64,000 nucleotides of DNA from assembly GCA_005281725.1 (NCBI GenBank), contig SSBO01000016.1, positions 37,768 to 101,767 on the forward strand, written 5' to 3'. This DNA comes from Wuchereria bancrofti. Lineage: Eukaryota > Nematoda > Chromadorea > Rhabditida > Onchocercidae. Of this stretch, positions 50,950-64,000 are shown piece after piece. Both the position numbers and the translations under genes were made by a program. Every line of letters starts with the position of its first letter. Position 1 is the first letter of the stretch. A model generated the notes under the pieces. It was given only the letters and a program-made list of their open reading frames with translations, ran no database searches and was not told where the DNA came from.

Positions 50950-52084
50950 AAAGACATTTTATTGAATGTGGTAAAAAAATAAAAAATAAAAATAAAAGGA
51001 GAAAAATTTACTTTATGCGTGCATTGCATCATAATAATTATTTGCTTTTTGTTTTCATTTTTAATTTGATAAAAAAAACTGATAAACTGATAGAAATAGG
51101 TGATTTGAAATAGCTATTATTATTTCAATTATTTCTATTTTTTTAACTTAATTTTAATATATTATTTTGAGACTTATTGTATATTATTGTTAAACTTAGT
51201 TGTAGATCATTTTTAAACTAGATTTTTTACAAAATTTTTCTAAAATAGAAATATTAGCATTAATTATCCTAATTCAATATTATTTTCTTATTTCTAATTT
51301 TCAGATTTTAATCAGTTCTTTCTTTTTTTCCATCATTTTACTTTTGTATGCAACGAATATTATCAGTGAAGCTATTATCAGCAAATAATTATAAATCATT
51401 TTTCGCCTTCTCTTTCTGCAATAATTAATTTCATAAGCATAGTGATATTTTTGCATAATTAAAACTGATAATAATATGCAAAAGATATGAATATTTTGAG
51501 AAAATTTTCCTAACAGTTTATTTCCTTTTTTCCTATATAAAATCCCAATAATCAAAATTTGAAATTAAAAAATTAAATCAACTTTTCTTTTTAAGAAAAG
51601 GAAACAAAAACTAAGGATATGAACTGAATTTGTATATTTAATAAAAAGAAAATTCTCTTTTTCTTTCTCTCTTTCTCTTTTGTTTTTACTTCTTCAATAC
51701 TGAAGCGCAATTAGTAAGAAGTAAATTACATAAGTGAAATAAAAAAATAATTGAAAAAATTTGTCCGTTTGAAATATTTTGAAAAACAACAAATAAGAAG
51801 AAATATTGCTTACACATAATAAAAAAATTAACTGAGCAAAGTAAACTTTTCTTTTCTTCTAAATTTTTTTGTCACAAAAAAAAAGTGGAATCGTTAAATA
51901 TATGAACAGAGAAGTATTTTATCATTCAACGAAAAGCAGAACAACAAATAGCATATACAAATGAAAGAATTGATAATTTGTAAGCTAAACATCAAAAGCG
52001 GCAGTGGTATTAGTGACATTTACACATTTCAACAAGTAGATATGAAGAGTATAATTAATCTTTAATTTATTATTCTTTCATAAA
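50950..52084. repeat. Exact 1135-bp duplication, copy 2
   Basis: Second copy of 49814-50948. Confidence 0.92.
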
Positions 52085-53310
52085 TTTATAATCAAAATTG
52101 TACTCAAAAATTTAATAATCTTCATTTTAATTTTTTTCCATTTTTCCAATCCGTAAGACATATGAAGAAAAGAAAAAGAAAAAGAAAATTTGAGAAATTT
52201 AATTTAGAATTATTTCCAATAAATTATCATTGAAATATAATAATGTGATAAAGATTGAAAATTTTCTTGAACATAAATTTTTGAAAATTTATAAAATGTG
52301 ATTTAGTGAATGGTGGAAAGTCGCCATTGTTATAATTTTTGAAATGATCTAACTTATAAGATTAAATAAAAAAATAAAAAATAAAAAAAATAAAAAAATA
52401 ACAAAAAAAAAATTCAATAAATAAAAAGAAAATAAATGGTATTATGAAGTTGGATATGTTAAAATATACTAAATACACGAAAAAATATTAAAATACACGA
52501 AAAATTCGTGACAGTACTTTATCAGAACCAATTTTAAGTGTTATGAAATAGAACATTAATAAATAGTAGTCGCATAAATTCGTAAAAGTTTTTTCCACTA
52601 ATTTATCATTAAATTTGTCTTTAAGATATAAATGAAGAAAGAAGGATGGTAGTGATAAGAGTTAGATTTAATCATAAGAAATAAATCAAAGGATAAAATA
52701 AAAGAAAAAAGAGAAGTTAATTGGTAAATACAAATAATAAAAAACACATACAAGCATAAAAACAAATAAATAAACAAACAAACAAACAAACGAGAGAGTA
52801 ATAAGTGGAAACTACATGAAAAAATGAAAAAAAAAAACGAAAAAAGAAAAAATTGACAATGATAACGATTAAAATTCAAAATTCACAAAACATTTCATTT
52901 TTCGCATATTTTTCATCGCATATATATGTAATGAATGTGTTGTGCAATGATTATCATTAATATATTCAAAATTTTAGATTTAAATAAAAAGTAAAAAAAC
53001 AAGCACCGTTTGTATAAATGAATAAATGATTGTATCTGCCTATTTTTTGAGGAAAATAATGAAAAAGAAAAATTTGGCTACTCAATCTAGCCAAATGTAA
53101 ATGAGTAAATGATAAATTTTTTTCCATTTATTAATTTTTTAATTCCAATAATTCAAATTCGCTTTTTTTTCTTGAAATTTATCAGATGATATTTGAAAAT
53201 GGATAAATAGTCAAATTTGCAATGATAGAATAACTTTTTCGAAAAATTCCTTAAAAATATTTTATTGTTTATTGCCAAGATTTTATCAGTTATTTTATAG
53301 GTGCGCATCC
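52085..53310. other. AT-rich 3' flank of the proteoglycan gene
   Basis: Low-complexity A-rich sequence (AATAAAAAAATAAAAAATA near 52363, AAACAAACAAACAAACAAAC near 52772). It presumably holds the 3' UTR of the minus-strand gene ending at 53311. No exon recognised. Confidence 0.5.
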
Positions 53311-56300
53311 TTAATGAAGTAATAATGGTACCCAAATAATAATAATAAATGCAGTTAGCACAGATAATGTTGGACAATCGGTAGATCCAACTTCTGGCGG
53401 TTTAGCAATAACAGGCGGCCTGGTTGGTAATTTAGTTTCCAACGATGGTTCTGTAAAATTTATTTTCAAATAAATTCAGAGCATTTTACACATCAATAAT
53501 GTTGCATCTAAAATGTAAGAAAAAATGAAAACTTAATATTTTGTTGTAAAATTTCTTTATGAATTCAAATTTTTATATTTCTAATTAATAATTTAATAGT
53601 AAGTATCAAAATTATAGATGAAGTAAAATTAATGTGTGGTAAGTTAAGGTATTCGTATAAAATAGCATATCGTGGTATGATAAAAAAATTTCTTCCAAAA
53701 TTAACGAAAAACTTTTTTTTTCTTTTAATATTATCCAAAGTAAATTGTTTGTAAGACAATGTAACAAAAAGCAAAAGAAAAAAATTTCAACAAAAAAAAA
53801 ATTTGCTCTAATTTTTTAGATTGTACGTGAGTGGCAGAGAAATAACCATATATTTTGAATAATCAGAAATACGATTTATATTATTCATTCTATTACTATC
53901 ATTCATATCATATCAGCAGATACGATCATCGTCGTTAGGATGATAATTTTGTAGCAATCGAGGAGAAAAAAATATATAACGTAAGAAAAAAAAGTGAATA
54001 AATTACAAATAAATGCAATTGTATTACTAACTGCCTGGTCTGTGTAAAATTTGAATTAAAAATATAGAATATTATATTTGATAATTATCACATAATTAAT
54101 ATTCTGCAGTGTAATTAATAGTTATCATTTAATTAATGTTATATTATTTAATTAAAGTTATTTCATACTATGGCATATGCGAAATAAGGTTATACTCAAC
54201 AGCTATCATATAATTAGTATTATTTTTTGTTGTAGTGCAAATTAAATAGTGGTATAATTAACATTTATAGAAAAATAAATCATAAATATTGCTTGAACTT
54301 AAAATTTTTCTTAATTTACCTAAGTTATCCCTTTTTTTATTCTCTCGTATAAAAGTTAGCATGAAATTTCAATTATATGTCTCATATCATTTTTTTTTCT
54401 GCTGAGAAATAATCACTTTGTATTCGAAAATTTGTTTTAATTTTTGATTCGCAAATCTGATTAGTTAGTCTAATTAATTAATGTTGGTAGCATAAGGGAA
54501 AGTGTCATTGAAATTTACTAAGGTCTGATTTGAATTTCAAAATTGAATATTAGAACTACTGATGAAGTAACTGATAAAGCAAAATATATAACCTTGATAA
54601 GTAGTAGTAGTAATTCGATCGATTAATCTCGTATGCCGGCTATCTTCAGCAGATGTAATAATTGGTGCTATAGCATGTTCCTGATCTTCTTCCGTATCAC
54701 CGGATCCTTCATTTTGACTACCTGAACCTTCACCGCCTAAATCCTCATCATCAGACCATTCTATCATACTATTGCTACTTCCTGATCCTTCTATGTTTTC
54801 CATCACTTCCTGTAATTACAAAAAAAACGCCTCAATTAACTATCATTTCCAATATAAAATGATAATAAAAATGTAACATCTTATTACATAAATGAAACTA
54901 AATAGTTTGAAATGTTATCATATCAAATTTTAAAATAATTTGTTAACACATATTTAAGCAACTAATTACCGTTTAATTAGTTGTTATTAACCTAAAATTT
55001 AACTCCTCAACATTTTCATGTATTATCACTCCATTTTTTTTCAGTTTACAATCTAATTCTTTCTTCCCGAAAAAAATTTATACTTTTGCTTTCGAAGCAC
55101 ACACACACATATATATATATACACTACACTTATCATTCCAGAAACCGGATCCAGAAATTACGTTTCCTATTATTTTTTCTCTCATATCTGTGTTATTTTA
55201 TATTTACATGATAATGTATACTTCTTTTTTTCCTTCGTTTTTTTTTCTTTTTTTTTTAAAAAGATAGAAGCCAATATATTCAAATCAATCGCCGTTTGCT
55301 ATTTTTTTCTTTCTTTTTCAGATGAAAAAATATGAAATGGCTACAAATATGTATAATGCAAATTGAGGATAAATGTAGGAGAAAAAAAAAAGAAAAGGTT
55401 ATGTATTGACAGAAGATATTATGAGGATCAAATAATAATGGTATATATTACCGCAGAGAATTGATAAAAGCGGGACAATAATGATTCATGGTCCATCTAT
55501 GGAATGTTATTAACGTAAAAGCCGAAAAAGTTTTTTCTTTTTTTTCCGTCTCGTTTACGATGCTTTCAAAGTGTATGTACAAAAGATGCTAATATTACAA
55601 ATTTATTTTCAACTATCTTGCTTGATATTTTTTTAAAAAAAGAAAAAAACAGACATGAAAAAATATTTTTTCTTTACAAATTCCTTCTCTTTAACTTTTT
55701 CTTTCTCTCTCCCTCTTTTCCCTCCTTCTTCCTATTCTCATAAACTCTTTCTTTCCTTATCCTTCCTCGTTTCAATAATCCAAATTTTTGATTTTAAAAA
55801 AATACAAAATAAAACTAATCTAATATATTGCATATACCTAATTAAATATATATTCTTAGATACTTGCTTAAAAATAACTAGAATTATTAAGAATTCCAAT
55901 TTGAAGCTTTTTAGTGAAGTAATGGTAACAATTATATTATTTAGGAACGTATAAATGGATAAAACATCCGAAATATCTTTGATGAATTCCGTTTCCTAAT
56001 GCTACAAAATTACTACATTAGAAAATCTTATTCTTTTTGTTTATTCCATACTATCATAATTTAATAACAGAATATTTTCAAAATGACATTGTTTGAATTT
56101 CAGAAAATATCTTCATTTCGATAAAAAGATTTCTAAAAAAACATATCGAAAAAAACCTTTTAAGAAGAAAAGGAGAAATAAGAGAAAATATTTGGTAGAT
56201 TTAAATATTCATAATATTAATAATCATTAATTCCATTATTTATTAGAAACAGACACTAGACACATTTGAAATAAAAATAATTATATAATTAATACAAATT

Positions 56301-59024
56301 ATAATTAATATAATTATATAATTAATCCAAACACTATCAATCATTTTCATATCTTAAATTGTGCAATTTATAATCATACCGTGTGGTATGGTATATTATT
56401 TTATATATTAAGATAATATATTACATCACACTGCACAGTTTGTTGTATCTAACCACATCACTTTGATAGCAATAAATAAAACTTGCATTGAAGAAAATAA
56501 GTTATTAGTTTATCTCAACTTTTCTTTCTTAAATTGCAGTTAAACTATTATTTTTATATTTAAATTGTACAATTTATACTCACACCGTATTAGTTTATCC
56601 CAGCTATTCTTTCTCAAATTTCGGTTAAACTGTTTTAGAAGATCATTACCTTTTTTGATATGATAAAATATTTAGTTAATTCGCTCATTAGTATTTGTTT
56701 ATTCATTAAACCATAATTAGTACTAGTTAGTAACACTTCTACCCAATAATATAAGAAATGGTGTTAGTCATCACCTTTTTTTCTTTAAATTAATTGATTT
56801 TTTATAGCATCCTTTTTCATGATCAGGCTGATTTCGACTGTTTTGATACAAATTCTTCTGTTAATTTGTATATTTTTGTAAATTTGTTTAAATGACCAGT
56901 TTAAACAATCTAAAATTTCTTTTTGATTGAATTTAAGAAAATATGAATTGATAATTTGTAGTAAAACTTAAAAAAAATGTCGAATAAAATCTAAAAGAAA
57001 TACAACAATCCGGAAAATAGGACATTTAGAATCATTTCTCATCATCTAACGATTAATTTTTTCTTAAAATGAAGTGAAAAAAGCCTCAGATTGTTTAAAT
57101 TAATATCAAAAAAGGAACCAATTAATAACAAAACTCACATGATCTAGTTTTAAAAAAATCACATAATGAAATTAACCAACAGTGAATTCAAATTTTGACA
57201 TTTTTTTTAAAAAAAAATGGCTATGAAATATCAGTACTTAATGTTTCTTTAAATTCAAGAAAAAAAGAAGCTTCAGATTACTTAAATTGATCAAAATGAT
57301 TATTTTAAGTACAAGCCAATAGCACTAGCGCTTTTTCCGTTTAATATTTCCTTACAAGTAAAAGTATTTTTGAGTTTTTTGACTTTTTCAAGTAATTGAT
57401 AGCAATTAAAATGTTCAAAGGAAAAAAAACGAAAGAAACCGCTAACAAAACTAAGTTATTCTTTCCAAAAACGTCACGTTTTCGATTGAAATAAGCGAAG
57501 GAACAAAAACTTTTATCGTTTAATTTAAAAAAAAAGAAAGAAAAAAAAAACGAAAAGGAAAGTCATACGATNGTATCTAACCACATCACTTTGATAGCAA
57601 TAAATAAAACTTGCATTGAAGAAAATAAGTTATTAGTTTATCTCAACTTTTCTTTCTTAAATTGCAGTTAAACTATTATTTTTATATTTAAATTGTACAA
57701 TTTATACTCACACCGTATTAGTTTATCCCAGCTATTCTTTCTCAAATTTCGGTTAAACTGTTTTAGAAGATCATTACCTTTTTTGATATGATAAAATATT
57801 TAGTTAATTCGCTCATTAGTATTTGTTTATTCATTAAACCATAATTAGTACTAGTTAGTAACACTTCTACCCAATAATATAAGAAATGGTGTTAGTCATC
57901 ACCTTTTTTTCTTTAAATTAATTGATTTTTTATAGCATCCTTTTTCATGATCAGGCTGATTTCGACTGTTTTGATACAAATTCTTCTGTTAATTTGTATA
58001 TTTTTGTAAATTTGTTTAAATGACCAGTTTAAACAATCTAAAATTTCTTTTTGATTGAATTTAAGAAAATATGAATTGATAATTTGTAGTAAAACTTAAA
58101 AAAAATGTCGAATAAAATCTAAAAGAAATACAACAATCCGGAAAATAGGACATTTAGAATCATTTCTCATCATCTAACGATTAATTTTTTCTTAAAATGA
58201 AGTGAAAAAAGCCTCAGATTGTTTAAATTAATATCAAAAAAGGAACCAATTAATAACAAAACTCACATGATCTAGTTTTAAAAAAATCACATAATGAAAT
58301 TAACCAACAGTGAATTCAAATTTTGACATTTTTTTTAAAAAAAAATGGCTATGAAATATCAGTACTTAATGTTTCTTTAAATTCAAGAAAAAAAGAAGCT
58401 TCAGATTACTTAAATTGATCAAAATGATTATTTTAAGTACAAGCCAATAGCACTAGCGCTTTTTCCGTTTAATATTTCCTTACAAGTAAAAGTATTTTTG
58501 AGTTTTTTGACTTTTTCAAGTAATTGATAGCAATTAAAATGTTCAAAGGAAAAAAAACGAAAGAAACCGCTAACAAAACTAAGTTATTCTTTCCAAAAAC
58601 GTCACGTTTTCGATTGAAATAAGCGAAGGAACAAAAACTTTTATCGTTTAATTTAAAAAAAAAGAAAGAAAAAAAAAACGAAAAGGAAAGTCATACGATT
58701 AAATTAAACAACGATGAATTTAAATATTGCTATTTCTTTTAACTGGAAATTAAAACTGGTTAAAATAAATTGCCAATAAAAATCTATTATTCAAATTCTT
58801 TTCAATAATTTTAAAAAAAAAGGAAAATATGTGGAAAAATTGTAAGCTATATTCCATTGATTTTTTTTTTCTTTTCGCTTTCCTTTTCTATATCTATTTT
58901 AACAATATTTTAATCTATAATTATCTGACCAATGATGAAATGCAAATGTTATATGCAATTTAAATTTATTTTTAACATGTGAACCAGGTCGCATTCGTTC
59001 ATTTCGTCATCATTGCATGTCCAA
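53311..59024 (-). CDS. Proteoglycan core protein, probably glypican, 3' exons
   Basis: Minus-strand exons in phase: 59024-58985 (tentative, 40 nt), 55496-55452, 54809-54593, 53450-53311 with TAA stop. Glypicans are GPI-anchored heparan sulfate proteoglycans that shape Wnt, BMP and Hedgehog signalling at the cell surface. The 54.6-54.8 kb exon has three Ser-Gly clusters in acidic context (IEGSGSS, GGEGSGSQNEGSGD), the classic glycosaminoglycan attachment pattern. The last exon has a Pro-rich stalk (KLPTRPPVIAKPPE), then STDCPTLSV and a hydrophobic end (LTAFIIIIWVPLLLH) with no cytoplasmic tail, as in a GPI-anchor signal; a syndecan would have a cytoplasmic EFYA end. The tentative first exon reads WTCNDDEMNECDL, compatible with the Cys-containing C-lobe of glypicans. 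The 5' part (signal peptide, Cys-rich core) is not found and probably lies beyond the window. A 1127-bp assembly duplication sits in the 55.5-59 kb intron. Confidence 0.68.
55098..55124. repeat. (CA)n(TA)n microsatellite
   Basis: CACACACACACA followed by TATATATATATATA, in an intron of the proteoglycan gene. Confidence 0.9.
55497..56444. other. AT-rich intron sequence, nothing recognised
   Basis: Contains a T/C-rich run at 55676-55760 that keeps a plus-strand frame of 99 codons open. It has no other coding feature and is treated as intron of the minus-strand gene. Confidence 0.5.
56445..57571. repeat. Exact 1127-bp duplication, copy 1
   Basis: Bases 56445-57571 are repeated at 57573-58699 (offset 1128) around the N at 57572. 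Confidence 0.92.
57572..57572. other. Single N (assembly join)
   Basis: Lone N between two identical 1127-bp copies. Confidence 0.95.
57573..58699. repeat. Exact 1127-bp duplication, copy 2
   Basis: Second copy of 56445-57571. Confidence 0.92.
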
Positions 59025-59634
59025 CTATAATCATTATAAAATGTTATCATGTGATATATTATTAGAATGTAATAATGTATAATAATGGAATTAATCATCC
59101 CTTTTTCAATATCAAACTACAATCAATACGAAGAGGAAATATTTGTTCAATATTTTTTATGATAACGATAATCCTATGAATTGTTTATGCATTTATACTT
59201 TCTTGAATGAATGTTTAAAGATCAACTGATTCTGGGATAGAATGTATATAAAGTAATCCGGAAATTAAATCTTCTATGTCATCTTACTTAATTTCGTAAA
59301 GAATTTCATTTCTTATTCCAATCTTTCTTTACTTTCTCATTTCTGTCTTATCTCTTTTTTTGGCATATTGTTAATAAATTTTTATTTGGTAATCATAATG
59401 ATTTCGAGCAAAATCGATTAATCAATCTATAAATCTATCTTTCAGTACTTTATATTTTATATACATGTTAGGTTACTTTATTTATAGTTAGCATAAAGTA
59501 ATAAGTACATATGCATTGTTATCAATATTTTATAAATTGTTTCCTAATCATACAATTCTATTTCTATTATAGTACTTAATGATAATTACAGTATAAGTTG
59601 ATTCGAAATAGGAAAAGATTTAAATTTTAGTGAA
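59025..59634. other. AT-rich sequence, nothing recognised
   Basis: Either further intron of the proteoglycan gene or intergenic. No coding or RNA feature seen. Confidence 0.5.
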
Positions 59635-61299
59635 ATTTTTGTACTATCAAAATAATAAATAAATAATGCATATTGACAAATTATCCTAATTTTTCTTATT
59701 TTCTTTCTTTTTTTTATAAATATTTATCGGTTTTAATTTTTTTCTTTTTATGTAAATCTTAAAACAAACAACGTATAAGTGATAGCACAGAACGAAATGA
59801 ATGAATAAAGTGTAAGGGTAATTTAAAATTTAAATAAAATTGTTTTTAAATTACAAAAAAAATAGCATTTGGTTGTTTTTTTTATTCATTTATTTATTCA
59901 TTTATTCGCATTATCTAACATGTTGAATAAATAATTACACTGTAAAAAAAGGGAAAAAGAAAGAAAGAAACGAATCAGAATGATAATAAAACATTTATGT
60001 AAATATATCATTGAAAAAAGTTTCCAATATCGTTTGGTTGCTTTTTATTATTTCTTCTTCGAATTTTTGGTTTTCACTTTTTTTTCAACTTTTTTGTAAA
60101 ATTTTTAAAACCAACAAAGATATATGTATGTATGAGTGTGTATATATGTGACATCATTTTGTTGTCTTTTGGTTTGTTGAAATAAATGACATTAGAAAAG
60201 GGTTATCTGTCAGACAGATGACACGAATGGAACGAATAGAAAAAAAAATTCCGTTCATTATCGCCGCTTTGATTCTCTCAAAGCTTTAATAATGTCCCGA
60301 GAAAAAGAAAAAAAAAACTGATTGCTCTTTCGATGACATTACAGACTAATCTTAAACAGTACTTTGTTCTTTTCTCTCTATCTCCTTGTTCCTTCTTCTA
60401 ATTCATCTCCATTAAAATAGTATTATTAATTTTTAATAATTATCCTTTTTAAGAAAGGTGACGAATGAAAGAAGTTCATAATGGATGAAAAAAAAATTGA
60501 AAACATTATTAGGAATAGATGAAACGAAAATAATTGATAAACTTTTATCCTTATAAAAATTCTCAAATAGTTGTTTAATCAAATAAATAAGAAATAAAGA
60601 GACGAACTAATTAATTGGTTAATAATTAATCCTTGTAAAAGTTCAGATTGAGATTTAATTAATGAAAAATAGAAAAGGATGGTCTATTTTTTTGAAGAAA
60701 AAAGGATGTTGACTTAATATTCGGTTATCTTTGAATCAAGAAATATGCAGCATTTATGTGATGAATTAATCGAAAATAAAATTTAATGATTTATATGCAT
60801 AAAATTATTTTATTTTTTATTGGTTTAGAATTATTTATCCTAGAAAATTTTACCAAATTTGCCAAATGAGAAATAAATTTTTTCCTCCTTTTTTACTAAG
60901 ATCATCGATGACATTTGTTTTGATGTCAATAAAGACGAAAGTGGAGAAAGGAGCGTGATTAAAAAATAAGAAAAAAACCGGAAACCAATTTATTCGCTTT
61001 TTATTTTTTTTAATAATAATGCTGTTAATAATGTTTTTCTTGATTCCAAACATATATTTCAAGTTGATTTCATATTTTAAATATCTAAATCAGTCCCTCA
61101 ACATTTATTTTACCCCTCCTCAAAAATTATCTTTACAAACAAACAATAACATAGGAAGAATACATGAAAAGTTGGTAATTTAATTTAATTGAACAGGTTT
61201 AAAGAAAAATGTTGGAGTGATTATACACGCGGAAAACAAAAATATTTTATTTGCCAAAAAATCATAAAAAAAATGTTAAGTATGATTAAAAAGAAAAAA
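59635..61299. repeat. Exact 1665-bp duplication, copy 1
   Basis: Bases 59635-61299 are repeated at 61301-62965 (offset 1666) around the N at 61300. It is the longest of the N-flanking duplications. Confidence 0.92.
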
Positions 61300-61300
61300 N
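61300..61300. other. Single N (assembly join)
   Basis: Lone N between two identical 1665-bp copies. Confidence 0.95.
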
Positions 61301-62965
61301 ATTTTTGTACTATCAAAATAATAAATAAATAATGCATATTGACAAATTATCCTAATTTTTCTTATTTTCTTTCTTTTTTTTATAAATATTTATCGGTTTT
61401 AATTTTTTTCTTTTTATGTAAATCTTAAAACAAACAACGTATAAGTGATAGCACAGAACGAAATGAATGAATAAAGTGTAAGGGTAATTTAAAATTTAAA
61501 TAAAATTGTTTTTAAATTACAAAAAAAATAGCATTTGGTTGTTTTTTTTATTCATTTATTTATTCATTTATTCGCATTATCTAACATGTTGAATAAATAA
61601 TTACACTGTAAAAAAAGGGAAAAAGAAAGAAAGAAACGAATCAGAATGATAATAAAACATTTATGTAAATATATCATTGAAAAAAGTTTCCAATATCGTT
61701 TGGTTGCTTTTTATTATTTCTTCTTCGAATTTTTGGTTTTCACTTTTTTTTCAACTTTTTTGTAAAATTTTTAAAACCAACAAAGATATATGTATGTATG
61801 AGTGTGTATATATGTGACATCATTTTGTTGTCTTTTGGTTTGTTGAAATAAATGACATTAGAAAAGGGTTATCTGTCAGACAGATGACACGAATGGAACG
61901 AATAGAAAAAAAAATTCCGTTCATTATCGCCGCTTTGATTCTCTCAAAGCTTTAATAATGTCCCGAGAAAAAGAAAAAAAAAACTGATTGCTCTTTCGAT
62001 GACATTACAGACTAATCTTAAACAGTACTTTGTTCTTTTCTCTCTATCTCCTTGTTCCTTCTTCTAATTCATCTCCATTAAAATAGTATTATTAATTTTT
62101 AATAATTATCCTTTTTAAGAAAGGTGACGAATGAAAGAAGTTCATAATGGATGAAAAAAAAATTGAAAACATTATTAGGAATAGATGAAACGAAAATAAT
62201 TGATAAACTTTTATCCTTATAAAAATTCTCAAATAGTTGTTTAATCAAATAAATAAGAAATAAAGAGACGAACTAATTAATTGGTTAATAATTAATCCTT
62301 GTAAAAGTTCAGATTGAGATTTAATTAATGAAAAATAGAAAAGGATGGTCTATTTTTTTGAAGAAAAAAGGATGTTGACTTAATATTCGGTTATCTTTGA
62401 ATCAAGAAATATGCAGCATTTATGTGATGAATTAATCGAAAATAAAATTTAATGATTTATATGCATAAAATTATTTTATTTTTTATTGGTTTAGAATTAT
62501 TTATCCTAGAAAATTTTACCAAATTTGCCAAATGAGAAATAAATTTTTTCCTCCTTTTTTACTAAGATCATCGATGACATTTGTTTTGATGTCAATAAAG
62601 ACGAAAGTGGAGAAAGGAGCGTGATTAAAAAATAAGAAAAAAACCGGAAACCAATTTATTCGCTTTTTATTTTTTTTAATAATAATGCTGTTAATAATGT
62701 TTTTCTTGATTCCAAACATATATTTCAAGTTGATTTCATATTTTAAATATCTAAATCAGTCCCTCAACATTTATTTTACCCCTCCTCAAAAATTATCTTT
62801 ACAAACAAACAATAACATAGGAAGAATACATGAAAAGTTGGTAATTTAATTTAATTGAACAGGTTTAAAGAAAAATGTTGGAGTGATTATACACGCGGAA
62901 AACAAAAATATTTTATTTGCCAAAAAATCATAAAAAAAATGTTAAGTATGATTAAAAAGAAAAAA
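61301..62965. repeat. Exact 1665-bp duplication, copy 2
   Basis: Second copy of 59635-61299. Confidence 0.92.
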
Positions 62966-64000
62966 GGGACAATAAAAAGGAAGTTGAAAAAGATAAGAAA
63001 AGAAAATGCAAAATAAGAAATTACTGATTTATTCATTTCTTTTCAATTAAATTAAATATTTTATTCGTTTCAAATCAGCAGAGAAAAATGCCATTCAAAT
63101 TATCGATCATAAATTACTTTGACATAAAAAAAAAGATTTATGGAAAACTTTTTATTCATTTTATCAACACTAAAATGACTCGGAGTTACTATCAGATTGA
63201 TAATTTACTCAATTACTATTTATGTTTCAATTTACTCAACAAATTTGTTTTTATAATTTTATTCGTTGAAAGCAAATGCGGCTATAAAAATTGCATTTTT
63301 TATTGATTGGCCCTTTTTTTCATCCCTAACTTCAGTTTATATTATAAAATATATTGTTTTCAAAGGAAAAATTATTTTATTGCAGAAGAAAAAAGCATCC
63401 AAAATAAAAAAAATAAATAAAGATTGAAATAACAATATTTGTTGAGTAAATTAATAATATTGGAAATAATATTGTAAAATAATAATAATGCTAGTAATAG
63501 TAAAAATAATATTGTTAGCAAAAATAATATTGTAAGGTAGGAAAATCATTAAAATAATATCTGTAAAACTAGTGATAATAAAAGAAAAATGTAATAGTAA
63601 TTGTAAATAATAATAATAATAATCATGATGATAACAAGAAAATAGTTATCTTTTTTTTATTATCACTTACACTATTCTTTTACACTATTTTTTACACTCT
63701 TTTTTATTATCATTAAAGGAGGAAGAAAAATCATAATCATATGATTAATAATAATAAATAATAATGGTAAGAACAATAAAGAGTAAGAATAGTGTAAATG
63801 ATAACACACATTCGAAAAATTTATTTGGGAAGGAAAAAAAATTCTACAAAAAAAAAGGAGCGAAATTATCCTTAACAGCAATTTCAGCGATCAAAAACCA
63901 TAAAATATACTACCATATGAATGATCGGGAGAATTTTTCTTAGGAACTTTTAGCTAGGAAAAATTTTTAATATTTCACAAACTGATCGCTTCATTTATCA
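62966..64000. other. AT-rich sequence with AAT-type simple repeats
   Basis: AATAAT and TAATAATA runs are frequent from 63430 to 63770. No supported exon; the 72-codon plus-strand frame at 63088-63306 has no family or splice support. Confidence 0.5.

Noticed and set aside
50165..51555. Two identical 84-codon minus-strand frames as a duplicated gene
   Set aside because: Both lie in the exact N-flanking duplication, are low-complexity and Lys/Ile/Tyr-rich, and show no splice or family features.
54593..54809. Syndecan as identity of the Ser-Gly protein
   Set aside because: The C-terminus ends directly after a hydrophobic segment, with no conserved cytoplasmic tail ending in EFYA; a GPI-anchored glypican fits better.
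60240..60300. Minus-strand stretch reading FERIKAAIMNG as a possible exon
   Set aside because: The frame continues through a poly-T run with no donor in a sensible place; composition alone is not enough.

Overview
The window looks like nuclear DNA of a parasitic nematode, most likely a filarial (spirurid, clade III) worm. It is extremely AT-rich, genes are split by long AT-rich introns, several first exons begin just downstream of a pyrimidine-tract/AG site of the kind used for SL trans-splicing, and the recognisable proteins are animal families with nematode character. The species cannot be fixed from sequence alone. All gene models below were assembled by hand from reading frame, splice phase and family resemblance.

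Layout. 1-2.3 kb: AT-rich spacer with old local duplications. 2.3-10.2 kb (+): scattered exons, including the second half of a RING-CH (MARCH-type E3 ubiquitin ligase) finger at 7.4 kb; this part is interrupted by a single N and a 766-bp-arm fold-back palindrome (5411-6967). 11.6-14.8 kb (-): a complete eight-exon transaldolase (322 aa). 15-17.2 kb: divergent promoter region. 17.3-19.9 kb (+): a six-exon SPT3 homologue, the histone-fold subunit of SAGA (290 aa). 21.6-30.6 kb (+): a two-pore-domain (TWK/K2P) potassium channel with at least 13 exons, carrying an exact 1188-bp duplication around an N. 31.8-33.6 kb (+): an Aurora kinase (287 aa, six exons). 35.8-37.75 kb (+): MRTO4/Mrt4 ribosome-assembly factor (219 aa, six exons). 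38.7-40.1 kb (+): an unrecognised 182-aa single-pass membrane protein. 41.8-44.5 kb (-): a NADAR-domain protein, convergent with the previous gene. 44.5-53.3 kb: long spacer with two further N-flanking duplications. 53.3-59 kb (-): the 3' end of a proteoglycan core protein with Ser-Gly glycosaminoglycan sites and a GPI-type tail, probably a glypican. 59-64 kb: spacer or upstream intron of that gene, with another N-flanking duplication.

Five genes (SPT3, K2P channel, Aurora, MRTO4, membrane protein) lie head to tail on the + strand between 17 and 40 kb. Gaps are 0.9-2.2 kb, so co-transcription is possible only for the closest pair, MRTO4 and the membrane protein. The genes are mainly housekeeping or cell-biological (pentose phosphate pathway, transcription, mitosis, ribosome assembly) and I see no sign that they form one pathway.

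The strongest non-gene signal is technical: all six N characters sit between long exact copies of the same sequence (five direct, one inverted plus direct). The simplest reading is unmerged contig ends in the assembly, and this matters because one of them falsely doubles two exons of the potassium channel. I found no convincing undescribed multi-gene system; the most interesting biology is the NADAR gene, the unrecognised membrane protein with a decayed copy of one exon beside it, and the K2P channel with a long M1-P1 loop.
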